Source: Methanomassiliicoccus sp. UBA345 (lineage in GTDB: Archaea; Thermoplasmatota; Thermoplasmata; Methanomassiliicoccales; Methanomassiliicoccaceae). Taken from it: a stretch of DNA of 14,906 nt. Below are positions 1 to 7,915 of this stretch, piece after piece. A model generated the notes under the pieces. That model saw only the letters and a program-made list of their open reading frames with translations, ran no database searches and was not told where the DNA came from. A program made the position numbers and the translations under genes. Position 1 is the first letter of the stretch, and every line of letters starts with the position of its first letter. The stretch lies in the NCBI GenBank assembly GCA_002504525.1, contig DATD01000029.1, forward strand, positions 1 to 14,906, given 5' to 3'.

Positions 1-3000
1 CGGTGCCGGCCGCCAGCTCCTCGCTGTCGCTGAGGCCATCGGAGTCGGTGTCAGCCGAGAAGGGGTCGAGAGCGTATGCGTTCCCGATGCGATCCGCCTC
101 GTAGGCGTCGCTGAGCCGATCGCCGTCGGAATCGATCGAGGCGCTCATGCTGTCTACATAGGTCCCTTGAGCGCTGAGCCTGAACATGAGGTTCATCCCA
201 CCATTGGCGAAGACGTCGAAGTAGCTGGATGGATCGACGCGGAAGACCGCTTCACGCCATGCGTTGTCGCCGATCAGGGAGGTGCAGGCGATGTACGATG
301 CACCGTTCCATAGCGAGATGACCCCGTTCTGTGATGCGCGATAGACTATCCTTACCTCATAGGAGCAATCGCTGAGCACCCCGTTCAGCAGGAGCGACCC
401 GCTGCCCGTGACGGTCTGGCGGACGGTACGGCCGTCCACGATGGTCGGAGCGCTCCATGCCCCGTCGTCATTTACGCTCATGCCCAGCACGTGAACGGCG
501 ACGCTCGAGTCGCCCGGGATGCCAACGTCGGTCAGGGCTTTAGACGGCATTATGGCGATGGATGATACATTGTTGACCGGAGAGACGAGCTTGACGCGCA
601 CGTTCATGCCCATCGCCGAGGACAGAGCATCGTAGTACTCCGGATCCAGCAGGACCACGGCCGTCTGGCCCCACCGCTTCAGCGTGCCGAGCGAGACCCA
701 GGAGGAGGCGGAGGTCTGCTGCTGGACCTCCACGCCGCCCTGTGAGTCGTGGTAATCGAGCCTTAACATGTATTGAACGTCGGAGCTCGGTGCATTGACA
801 ATCAACGTGGCTCCGGCATTGCCGTTCATCACCCCGTCCGCCGACCAGCCGGACTCGAGCATCACGCCAGGACAGTGCTCTACAGAAGAGATGTCGGTGA
901 CGAACGAGTATGAGGTGCCATCAACGTGATAGAGATGCATGGCATTGGAGAACCTCACCTTCACGTTCATGCCCGGAGCCCCGTCGAGGGAATCATGGAA
1001 GATGTCGCACGGGACGATCATGGAAGCGGCCCGCATGGCCGTGCGGCCGGGGAGCGTTCCGACGTCGACCCAACCGACCCCGTTGTAGACGGAGACGGTC
1101 ACGTCGCTCGTGGAGTAGTAGGTGAACGTCAGCAGATAATCAGTGGACATCTGATAGGTGCCACCATATAGGTTGAGAAGGAGCGTGGAACCCGCCGTCC
1201 CGGCGCGCATGCCGCCGCTCGGGGACGACCACCCGTCATGGACCGAGAGACCTTGGAGATGTTGCATCACATCATTGTCGCCGGACGCGCCAATCTGCAG
1301 GGAGATGTGGTCCAGGACGCTGGACGAGATGCTCACCTTCAAGGTATATACCGCACGACCAGTGCCCGAATGGTGCCGAACGTCGATGAACCATCGGCCA
1401 TCCGTATCAGCCACATGCTCGATGTACTCCGTTCCGCCGGAGCTTCGGGTACACTTACTCGCTTTCAGAGCACCCTGCGGATCAAGCACATACACGTCGT
1501 AGTCGAAGCCGCCAGGCACTGCCATGGTCACCTCGACCCGCTGACCAGCGTGCAGATATACACTGTAGAAGTCGTTCAGATCGTTCACGCTGCTGAGAGC
1601 TCCGGTGAACTCTAGGGGAACTATGAGCAACGAGCTTGCTATGTTGTTCCCTGCATCCGCCTTTTGTCCGGCGTCATCGTCGATTGGAGTGGCGAACTGG
1701 AGATCGGCGCTGTTGACCACATCGTTCAGAGTGGAACTGGACTGCGAACGGACCATGAAGTGATACGACGTACCGGGCAACAGGTTCACAATGTCCACTG
1801 TATGGGCCGTACCTCCGCTACTCGTCACGATCGAACCGTAAGAGGCCGTCGTACCATAGCTCACGCTGCTCGAACCTACGTAATCGGTGCTCCAAGTGAT
1901 GCGTACCTGTCCGGTCGCCATGATCGTTACGGCGACGTCGCGTATTGAGATGACGTCGCTTACAACGATCATGTCGGCGCTCTCAGCGTTCTCGAACCCG
2001 TCTGAGGAGCCGACCTTGACATGGTGCGCTGTAGAACTGATACTCGTTCTAAACGAGACGCTATGTGAGAGCGTATACGTACCATCGGTGATCAGCGCCC
2101 CATAGGAATCTGAAAACCCCCACCATACCGTGGAGTCGGACGGCATATTGGTATTCCATCGTATCGTGACCACGCCATCGACCGAACTGCTGACGATGTT
2201 GACGATCCGCAGTCCAGTGAAGAAGGAGCCGAACGACGAGCTTGCATTAATCGCGGATGAATCGATTTGTTCGGAATAGACCCTGAAACAATATTCCGTC
2301 CCGTGGATGAGCCCGTCGATGGTGACGGCATGCGACGTTCCGGGCGAGCCAAACGCGCTCACATATCCACCCGACGCCCAGACCGATTCAGCATCCGCCG
2401 GAACGCATGCGGCGATCTGAACGACACCGGTCGCATCAAGATTAGTGTTCCAGTGGATCGTCACAGACGTGTGATCGAGGCCCGAGACCGAAACGGAACC
2501 TATCGTCAATTGGGAGATCGTGAACGAATAGCATCCCGACGTGGCGATAACTCCGTTCCAGTCCGAGCGTACTTGGAAATAATATGTTGTCGACGTCCTC
2601 AGTCCCGAGATCTCAACGTAATGTTCCCTTACCCCCGAAGGCCCGTTGTACAGACCGTATTCGTCACGGGGGTAGGGGTTTGTGATTATGCTTGTGGAAG
2701 CACGCCTATCCAAGCCCACTATGGATGTAGAGAGGTGATCGGTGGTCCAGCTGATACGGACGCTGGTAAGGCTCGTGAACACCACCGATATATTGGATAT
2801 GGAGAGGGTCGCACGGAACTTGTGGGCCACCCCATCGGTGACGTTTGCTGACGCATCGACCTCTGGAACAGAATAAATCCAGCATCTATAATTGCGGCCG
2901 GCGTTGAGGCCTGGCAACATAACAGTGTGCTCTAATCCGTTGGTGCCGATAAAATAGGAATAGGTTTCGTACTGCCCGCCCCCTTGGACCTTGACCACCG

Positions 3001-6000
3001 ACGAGCCGATGAAGTTGGTCCTCCAACTAACGACGGCGGTCTGATTCTCAAGGAATAGTATATCAAAATCATATACGGAGGACGGCTGGGTGGTCGAAGA
3101 ACCGGATCTTTCGCATGACACGTTCGATCCGTCGATGGCGGCGGAGGAGACTACGAACGTATACTGAGTGTTCTGAGAAAGCCCGCTGATCGCGATTATA
3201 TGTTCGGTCCCATGCTCGCCCGTGGCGAGCATCATCGGCCCATCAGCAGAAGTCCTGTACCCCACCTGAGTCGTGGCGGCCCGGTTCGTCGTCCAAGAGA
3301 TAATGATCGAATCCGCCGTGGACCATGTGGTGAGGTCCTCTATCCCCATCACCGCCGTTCTGAAAGAGCCATCATAGACAGTATAGAACTGAGGAAACCT
3401 AGAGTGCTCCACCCAGACCCTATAGTAGTACAAGGTATCGAAGTCCAGACCTGACAAGTGTGTGGTGAACTGAGCGAGGTCATAGGCACTTGGCATGCCG
3501 GGAACGCCACCTGGCACCGAGCTTACCACCCCTGTCCGCCCATAGGCGGTGGTGAGACCGTAGTCGATGTATACTGTGCAATCACGACCTGATGCCAAGG
3601 AAAGGATCGCCTCGTTCGATGATGGATTCGCCTCAAGGTTAAACAAGGTCACATTCGTGACGACCGAATAGGCAGGGCTGTTGAAAACAACGCCTGCATA
3701 TGTCCTGTGATAGAGCCAATACACATAATCGATGTCCGCCGGCAGACTGTTCCCGTTCCACCCATCGATCTCTGCGCTCATGTAGCCACTGTGACCATAT
3801 GCCCATATCTGCTCGCTGGTGACGCCATCTCCGAAGTAGACAAAGCTATCTCTCACATCGACAGCAGTAAACCAGCTGATCGTGACTGTCGTCTCAATAC
3901 CATTGCGTCCATCTGAGAATCCGGTCCTTGCCACCAGGCCATGGATTATGTTCACCATAATCGACCCTTCATGGACGGCGTTCTTCGTCACATCGGCAGG
4001 GATCGAAGATACCATCCGATAGTAGTAGACGATGCCTGGCTGAAGTCCCTCCAGCCTGACATGATGGTGCGTCGCGAGAGAGCCGTTCGCCACTCCGGTG
4101 AGAGCTCCGGGGGACGTACCGTACTGCACCTGTCCCGTGCTTGCGCGATTGGTGTCCCATTCGAACTCTATCGTTCCAGCCACTTTGGCCGTTTCTGGGG
4201 AGGACGCCGTAGCGTTGGTGATCACTATGGCCAATGTCCAGAACGTTGAACTGTGCTCGATGTGCCTCGAAGGAAGGGCGGTCCTATCGGCACCGATCCT
4301 GAAGAAATACGTCGCATCCTCCGTGAGTTGGGTCAAACTGACCGAGTGGGTCAGCATGTCAACGGTCGAGGAGACAGTGGCCGACATGCCAAGCGACGGT
4401 GAGGTTCCATAGTCGAGAGTGCATGTCGAGCCGAGGCCGGTGGACCAGCTGATATTGGCCGCGGTCAGCCCAACATCGACTTCGACATCACGGATCGACA
4501 GACTGTATGTAATGAACGACCCTGTTTGGACATGATAGAATGAGCTAGACTGATAGAATTCTGCTCTGATTCTGTAATAATATGTGGTCCCTTCAGACAG
4601 GCATTCTAGGACAGAATCATGAGATGTTCCATCCTCAGAAGAGGTCACCATCGCGCTTGAACCATACGATGTGGTATTCCCATACTCTATGGTGCAGACG
4701 CAATTGGAGTTCGTGGTCCAGGAGACCGTTGAGGTGTTGAATTCCGGCATCGTGGACGTGCTTTCGATTCTTACATTCATCAAGAACGAGTATGTTTGTG
4801 ACCGACTAGATCCGGACATGACATAGTAATAAAATCCCCTATCTCTCGGCAATCCAGCCAACGTGACAGAATGGAATGTGGAGTTCGGGCCTCCCACGGC
4901 GACCCTTTCCGTCGGTTTGCTTTTGCCATAGTATACATAATTGCCTGTGGGGCTGTCCGCGGTAGTGTGCCATGAGATTGTTACCGTACGAGAAGAGGGG
5001 TTCGTGATCGCCTTTATATTAGCGAACAAGGGGTTCTCCAGCGCAGCGGACTGTTGCATAGCCATTGGCACATATCCATCTAGCGACGGCACCCCGTCGA
5101 TCAGAAGATGGCCCAAATTGGCGTCCAACTTTGCTTCGACATTGAAGGCCTCAGGATAGAGTATATTGAACGTCAGATCATCCGTTCCGGCGCCATCAAG
5201 CTCGTTCTGCAGATCGGCTATCTGCCGGTGGGCCTCTGGGACGTTCTTCGCGTAGAAGGAGTCGGCGATGCCGACGAGCCGCTCGACCGCGCTGCTCCTC
5301 GACCTCTCCCCGCCGTGGAACACCGCCGGGTCGCGCTGGTCCATCCAATCTATCAACCTTACGATGTCAGGCGTGACGAATTCGAGGTCCCTCGCCAGAT
5401 AGGCCTCGCTTTTCGACCAGTCAGACGAAGCGAAAATGCATGAGATCACGTCGACGTCGTTCCGCACCAGCGAGGGGTGCGACGCTGCCGTCCCAGGCCC
5501 GCTTATGACACGTGGATCGCCCAGCAGGCCGTTTGACATGGTGCTCACCGCGATGGAGGGGGAGCCATCTTTACTTTCTTCCCAGGCGATGACATCTTCA
5601 TCGGGGCTAACGGACCACGAGAGGTCACCGATGCTTCCCTCACTTCGGAGGAGTTCGTAGAACCTCCAGGCAGTAGGATCACCAACCATATCGCCATGCA
5701 TCAACGAGAAGGATGTTCCATCGTTCGCGCCTATCATCATTGATAGGCAACCATTGATCGTTCCGAGCTCCATGTCAGAGATGACACCGGATACCGTCCA
5801 CACTGCGGTCGGCTGGACCGTCAGAGTTGAATCGTAGCCCACTCTCCCATAGATGATATGGCGGGGGCCAGGTCCTAGGGCCAGCGAGAAATCGATGCCG
5901 CCTGGACCGCTTAGCATCTTCACCATGGATTCCGGGGCCTGCATGGACAGTAGTGTTCCCGAGGCGGTCAGCGAGGTCCCGTCCACATCAAGCTGGATTA

Positions 6001-6589
6001 TGGAGAACACGCTCATTCCGCCGGTGCTGCTGAAGACCCCGAGATATATGGAGCCGTTGAACAGAGACACTGCTGCCTGACGGCCTGGCGCTACCGAGTG
6101 CGCCTGGGTCCAGTTGGCGCCTCCATCGGCTGATGCGACAATGTGTATGGCGGCATCGCCATCCGCGGTGGACCGCGCCGAAAAGACCACGGCGACGATG
6201 CCGTCATCGTCGGAGCAGACGATTTGTATGTTCTCGATCAAAGCAAATCTCGGAGAGATCGGACGATCGGCCGTGAATATTCTCCCGCTGTCGTCCGAAC
6301 GCTTCCAGCGAAGTTCCATTCCTTCGTCCGATACGTCGGCCCAGGTAACGTGGATGGACGATAAAGTCGAGGCGGCTGAGGGCAGAACGGCCTCATCGTT
6401 CGATATGGTGAGCTGCTTGAGCGGTACCCACATCGTGTCCATATCGTACGCCGGCCCCTCGACGGCGTCGTCGGCCACGGCACCGGTGGCGACTTGAAGC
6501 GTCGTCATGAGCAGGATAAGGACGCAGAACACGCTGGCGAGCTTCAGCATCGGCATTGAGAGAACGGAACGCATCGGACACTTCCCCAT
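1..6589 (-). CDS. Giant exported modular surface protein: Asp-box propeller, 12 Fn3-like modules, PPC, triple repeat, Ca-binding repeats (partial)
   Basis: The frame stays open for 2196 codons and leaves the window before a stop, so the C-terminus is missing. Residues are numbered from the ATG at 6589-6587. Residues 1-39 form a signal peptide with a basic start, a hydrophobic core rich in Val, Leu and Ile, and an AVA cleavage site. Residues about 50-400 resemble a sialidase-type beta-propeller, with Asp boxes at 98-105 and 153-160. Residues 405-500 look helical. Twelve Fn3-like modules follow (about 520-1633), then a PPC domain (1660-1754), three copies of an unnamed module (about 1756-2150) and TSP3-like DxDxDG motifs at 2153 and 2180. 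A second in-frame ATG lies at 6574. I prefer 6589 because it is about 28 nt from the centre of a TATA box, as for purE. An adhesin or extracellular binding role is inferred; I saw no catalytic signature. The C-terminal anchor is outside the window. Confidence 0.9.
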   Translation of the reverse strand, partial: MGKCPMRSVLSMPMLKLASVFCVLILLMTTLQVATGAVADDAVEGPAYDMDTMWVPLKQLTISNDEAVLPSAASTLSSIHVTWADVSDEGMELRWKRSDDSGRIFTADRPISPRFALIENIQIVCSDDDGIVAVVFSARSTADGDAAIHIVASADGGANWTQAHSVAPGRQAAVSLFNGSIYLGVFSSTGGMSVFSIIQLDVDGTSLTASGTLLSMQAPESMVKMLSGPGGIDFSLALGPGPRHIIYGRVGYDSTLTVQPTAVWTVSGVISDMELGTINGCLSMMIGANDGTSFSLMHGDMVGDPTAWRFYELLRSEGSIGDLSWSVSPDEDVIAWEESKDGSPSIAVSTMSNGLLGDPRVISGPGTAASHPSLVRNDVDVISCIFASSDWSKSEAYLARDLEFVTPDIVRLIDWMDQRDPAVFHGGERSRSSAVERLVGIADSFYAKNVPEAHRQIADLQNELDGAGTDDLTFNILYPEAFNVEAKLDANLGHLLIDGVPSLDGYVPMAMQQSAALENPLFANIKAITNPSSRTVTISWHTTADSPTGNYVYYGKSKPTERVAVGGPNSTFHSVTLAGLPRDRGFYYYVMSGSSRSQTYSFLMNVRIESTSTMPEFNTSTVSWTTNSNCVCTIEYGNTTSYGSSAMVTSSEDGTSHDSVLECLSEGTTYYYRIRAEFYQSSSFYHVQTGSFITYSLSIRDVEVDVGLTAANISWSTGLGSTCTLDYGTSPSLGMSATVSSTVDMLTHSVSLTQLTEDATYFFRIGADRTALPSRHIEHSSTFWTLAIVITNATASSPETAKVAGTIEFEWDTNRASTGQVQYGTSPGALTGVANGSLATHHHVRLEGLQPGIVYYYRMVSSIPADVTKNAVHEGSIMVNIIHGLVARTGFSDGRNGIETTVTISWFTAVDVRDSFVYFGDGVTSEQIWAYGHSGYMSAEIDGWNGNSLPADIDYVYWLYHRTYAGVVFNSPAYSVVTNVTLFNLEANPSSNEAILSLASGRDCTVYIDYGLTTAYGRTGVVSSVPGGVPGMPSAYDLAQFTTHLSGLDFDTLYYYRVWVEHSRFPQFYTVYDGSFRTAVMGIEDLTTWSTADSIIISWTTNRAATTQVGYRTSADGPMMLATGEHGTEHIIAISGLSQNTQYTFVVSSAAIDGSNVSCERSGSSTTQPSSVYDFDILFLENQTAVVSWRTNFIGSSVVKVQGGGQYETYSYFIGTNGLEHTVMLPGLNAGRNYRCWIYSVPEVDASANVTDGVAHKFRATLSISNISVVFTSLTSVRISWTTDHLSTSIVGLDRRASTSIITNPYPRDEYGLYNGPSGVREHYVEISGLRTSTTYYFQVRSDWNGVIATSGCYSFTISQLTIGSVSVSGLDHTSVTIHWNTNLDATGVVQIAACVPADAESVWASGGYVSAFGSPGTSHAVTIDGLIHGTEYCFRVYSEQIDSSAINASSSFGSFFTGLRIVNIVSSSVDGVVTIRWNTNMPSDSTVWWGFSDSYGALITDGTYTLSHSVSFRTSISSTAHHVKVGSSDGFENAESADMIVVSDVISIRDVAVTIMATGQVRITWSTDYVGSSSVSYGTTASYGSIVTSSGGTAHTVDIVNLLPGTSYHFMVRSQSSSTLNDVVNSADLQFATPIDDDAGQKADAGNNIASSLLIVPLEFTGALSSVNDLNDFYSVYLHAGQRVEVTMAVPGGFDYDVYVLDPQGALKASKCTRSSGGTEYIEHVADTDGRWFIDVRHHSGTGRAVYTLKVSISSSVLDHISLQIGASGDNDVMQHLQGLSVHDGWSSPSGGMRAGTAGSTLLLNLYGGTYQMSTDYLLTFTYYSTSDVTVSVYNGVGWVDVGTLPGRTAMRAASMIVPCDIFHDSLDGAPGMNVKVRFSNAMHLYHVDGTSYSFVTDISSVEHCPGVMLESGWSADGVMNGNAGATLIVNAPSSDVQYMLRLDYHDSQGGVEVQQQTSASSWVSLGTLKRWGQTAVVLLDPEYYDALSSAMGMNVRVKLVSPVNNVSSIAIMPSKALTDVGIPGDSSVAVHVLGMSVNDDGAWSAPTIVDGRTVRQTVTGSGSLLLNGVLSDCSYEVRIVYRASQNGVISLWNGASYIACTSLIGDNAWREAVFRVDPSSYFDVFANGGMNLMFRLSAQGTYVDSMSASIDSDGDRLSDAYEADRIGNAYALDPFSADTDSDGLSDSEELAAGT
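2..139 (-). other. Thrombospondin-type-3-like calcium-binding repeat (continues off the left edge)
   Basis: Two motifs, DSDGDRLSD at residues 2153-2161 and DTDSDGLSDSEE from residue 2180, match the DxDxDGxxD loop of thrombospondin type 3 repeats. They are separated by a short YEADRIGNAYALDPF-like spacer. Such repeats bind calcium and often lie near the C-terminal anchor of archaeal surface proteins. The series is cut by the window edge. Confidence 0.75.
140..1324 (-). repeat. Three tandem copies of an unrecognised ~125-residue beta-rich module
   Basis: Three copies share a common skeleton. Each has a GWS or AWS start, then a [SAG]-[ST]-L-[LI]-[LV]-N strand (Asn at residues 1806, 1932 and 2069). 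A Y-x-[LV]-x-[FLI]-x-Y strand and a V-x-[VL] strand follow, and a GMN motif (Met at 1874, 1995 and 2132) is followed by [VM]-[RKF]-[VLF]. The Asn-to-Met distance is 68, 63 and 63 residues, and copies are offset by 121-137 residues. The pattern suggests a jelly-roll or carbohydrate-binding-like sandwich, but I do not recognise the family. Confidence 0.65.
1328..1612 (-). other. PPC (bacterial pre-peptidase C-terminal) domain of the giant protein
   Basis: Residues about 1660-1754 contain NDFYSVYLHAGQRVEV, then FDYDVYVLDPQG, then a GRWFIDVRHHSG segment and a closing YTLKVSI strand. This order of motifs is characteristic of the PPC domain, a small beta-sandwich found at the ends of secreted enzymes and surface proteins. 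Here it separates the Fn3 array from the triple repeat. It is probably structural or substrate-binding. Confidence 0.75.
1690..5032 (-). repeat. Tandem array of 12 fibronectin-III-like modules encoded in the giant gene
   Basis: A strand-B motif of the form [VI]-x-I-S-W-x-T recurs with its Trp at residues 540, 624, 715, 811, 906, 1099, 1189, 1281, 1380, 1478 and 1566. In module 6 Leu998 takes its place. Spacing is 84-101 residues. Many modules then show a strand like V-x-YGTT-x-x-YG, an HxV-x-L-x-GL turn and a YYYRV-type strand with a tyrosine corner. The pattern resembles Fn3 and the N-terminal domain of purple acid phosphatases. The copies are diverged at protein level, with no obvious identical DNA repeats, so the array is probably old, although its base composition varies along its length. 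Confidence 0.8.
5390..6442 (-). other. Sialidase-like Asp-box beta-propeller domain of the giant protein
   Basis: Two matches to the Asp-box pattern S-x-D-x-G-x-x-[WF] lie at residues 98-105 (SDDSGRIF) and 153-160 (SADGGANW). Short hydrophobic beta-strand segments and glycine-rich turns continue to about residue 400. This is the usual look of six-bladed BNR/sialidase-fold propellers in secreted proteins. Sialidase activity is not claimed, because I do not see the arginine triad or other catalytic set. The blade count and both boundaries are estimates. Confidence 0.6.
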
Positions 6590-6613
6590 TATTGGTCAGT
6601 AGAATTCTATTTC

Positions 6614-6624
6614 GATATATATTA
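6614..6624 (-). promoter_or_regulatory. TATA box, proximal, for the giant surface-protein gene
   Basis: On the minus strand this stretch reads TAATATATATC. Its centre is about 28 nt upstream of the ATG at 6589, which fits a leaderless transcript. A second TATA-like sequence (TTATAATA, 6656-6649) lies further upstream and could give a leader of about 35-50 nt instead. Confidence 0.55.
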
Positions 6625-6629
6625 TTATC

Positions 6630-6641
6630 TTACAATTGTAA
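6630..6641. promoter_or_regulatory. 12-bp perfect palindrome in the promoter region, candidate operator
   Basis: The sequence ttacaattgtaa is a perfect inverted repeat. It lies just upstream of the proximal TATA box and downstream of the distal one, a position suited to a dimeric regulator. A related palindrome with the same ACAAT half-site (gacaatattgtc) occurs at 6731-6742. Function is inferred from position and symmetry; in AT-rich DNA a short palindrome can arise by chance. Confidence 0.35.
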
Positions 6642-6771
6642 TAAGGCGTATTATAACGGGCAGATAGGTCCGCCTTCATTCGGACCGTGTAGTGAGGAGC
6701 GGGCCCGCTGATGATCGACGAACTTAGTGAGACAATATTGTCATGTGGTAGGGGCCCGCCGAACGGCCACG

Positions 6772-6776
6772 AAAAA
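6772..6776 (-). terminator. Candidate U-tract terminator of the purE-guaAB transcript
   Basis: On the minus strand a run of five T occurs about 190 nt after the guaAB stop codon. It is the first such run after the gene. Archaeal RNA polymerase commonly terminates at T-runs. The run is short and the distance long, so this is a weak call. Confidence 0.3.
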
Positions 6777-6915
6777 TATCGTAGTCTAGCAAGAGATCAG
6801 AATACTCCGACGCCAACAAGAAGGGAACAAAGGCATGCCCCAAGACTCGGGTGGAAGGGCCGATCGGCCACATGGATTCCGCCGCATCATTGGGGTGGAT
6901 GCAGAGAGCGGCGTC

Positions 6916-6946
6916 CTGGCCGGGCCCCATTGTATGGGTTGGCCAG
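6916..6946 (-). other. Stem-loop in the 3' UTR of guaAB
   Basis: Arms CTGGCC (6916-6921) and GGCCAG (6941-6946) enclose a second stem, CCCAT/ATGGG around a 3-nt loop, separated by a small internal loop. It lies about 20 nt past the stop codon. There is no following T-run, so it is more likely a transcript-stabilising or processing hairpin than an intrinsic terminator. Confidence 0.4.
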
Positions 6947-6967
6947 TCGCCGCCCCCTCTCGATCCC

Positions 6968-7915
6968 TCACTCGAACTCGATGGTGGCCGGCGGCTTGTT
7001 GGTGATGTCGTAGACGACGCGGTTGACGTCGCTCTTCATCTCGTTGGTGATGCGCACCGAGATCCTCTCCAGCACCTCGTGCGGCACCTTGGAGTAGGCG
7101 GCGCTCATCCCGTCCACCGATTCCACGGCGCGGACCGCGATGGTGCGGCCGTACGCTCTGACATCGCCATGCACGCCGACCGTCTGGCAGGGCAGCAGGA
7201 CGGCGAAGTACTGCCACGGCAGCGTCATCTTCCCGGCCGCCGCGGCCTTCTCCAGCTCCTCCTCCACGATGGCGCACGCCTCTCTGACGATGGCAACCGA
7301 CTCGCGGTTCACCTCGCCGATGACGCGGACCGCAAGGGCCGGCCCGGGGAACGGCTGCCGCTCCGCCACCTCGACGCCCAGATACCGCGCCACCTTGCGC
7401 ACCTCGTCCTTGTACAGGTCGCGCAGCGGCTCCACCAGCGTGAGGTCCATGTCCTTCGGGAGGCCGCCCACGTTATGGTGGCTCTTGATGGTGTCCCGGA
7501 CCCCGTCGCCGCTCTCGATCCAGTCGGGCGCGATCGTGCCCTGGACGAGGTACTTAGCGCCGTACTCCTTGGCCTCTCTCTCGAACACCCTGATGAAACG
7601 CTCCCCGATGATCTTGCGCTTCCTCTCCGGGTCGGTGACGCCCTTCATGGCGTCGAAGAACTCGTCCGACGCGTCGATGAGCCGGTAGTTCATGCCGACC
7701 CGCTTGAACATCGCCTCCACGGCCTCGGTCTCGCCCTTGCGCATGAAGCCGTTGTTCACGTAGATGGTCAGCAGGCGGTCGCCGATCGCCTTCGACACCA
7801 GCGCCGCGGCCACGGTGCTGTCCACCCCGCCCGAGCAGGCGATGATGGCCCTCCCTTCGATCGCGCCCCTGACCTCCTCGACCTTCTCGTTGACGAACGC
7901 TTCGGCATCAAACAT
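6968..7915 (-). CDS. guaAB: GMP synthase (glutamine-hydrolysing), PP-ATPase subunit B
   Basis: This subunit adenylates XMP with ATP and aminates it to GMP, the last step of GMP synthesis, in the cytoplasm. The 315-residue protein has the PP-loop SGGVDS at residues 28-33, the family segment NNGFMRKGE, and a C-terminal dimerisation domain that includes QPFPGPALAVRV and ends in KPPATIEFE, typical of GMP synthases. The glutaminase domain of the bacterial fused enzyme is absent, as in archaea with split subunits; its partner gene is not in this window. The start ATG overlaps the purE stop by 8 nt, which indicates translational coupling. Length matches archaeal homologues. Confidence 0.95.
   Translation of the reverse strand: MFDAEAFVNEKVEEVRGAIEGRAIIACSGGVDSTVAAALVSKAIGDRLLTIYVNNGFMRKGETEAVEAMFKRVGMNYRLIDASDEFFDAMKGVTDPERKRKIIGERFIRVFEREAKEYGAKYLVQGTIAPDWIESGDGVRDTIKSHHNVGGLPKDMDLTLVEPLRDLYKDEVRKVARYLGVEVAERQPFPGPALAVRVIGEVNRESVAIVREACAIVEEELEKAAAAGKMTLPWQYFAVLLPCQTVGVHGDVRAYGRTIAVRAVESVDGMSAAYSKVPHEVLERISVRITNEMKSDVNRVVYDITNKPPATIEFE

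Larger units (their letters stand above)
6660..6967. other. Non-coding interval between guaAB and the giant gene, with several inverted repeats
   Basis: No reading frame here looks like a protein. Inverted repeats seen are GGTCCG/CGGACC (6667-6672 with 6681-6686), GCGGGCCC/GGGCCCGC (6699-6706 with 6752-6759, enclosing the palindrome at 6731-6742), the palindrome ggccgatcggcc (6858-6869), and a nested hairpin at 6916-6946 next to the end of guaAB. Some may be 3' UTR or processing structures of the guaAB transcript. An unrecognised small RNA is possible, but I could not match it to SRP RNA, RNase P RNA, tRNA or a complete C/D or H/ACA guide. Confidence 0.4.

Noticed and set aside
910..6497. Many short plus- and minus-strand frames across the left part of the window
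   Set aside because: They lie within the open 2196-codon minus-strand frame, whose translation shows consistent domains. The short ones have no motifs or start signals.
6705..6760. Possible C/D box or H/ACA guide RNA
   Set aside because: A UGAUGA-like sequence and an enclosing stem are present, but no box D, D' or well-placed ACA completes the pattern.
6724..6930. A 68-codon minus-strand frame after guaAB
   Set aside because: No recognisable motif or ribosome-binding site, and it spans several inverted repeats. Kept as non-coding.
6711..7013. A 100-codon plus-strand frame in the non-coding interval
   Set aside because: It has low-complexity Arg/Pro/His composition, no ribosome-binding site, and runs into the antisense of guaAB.
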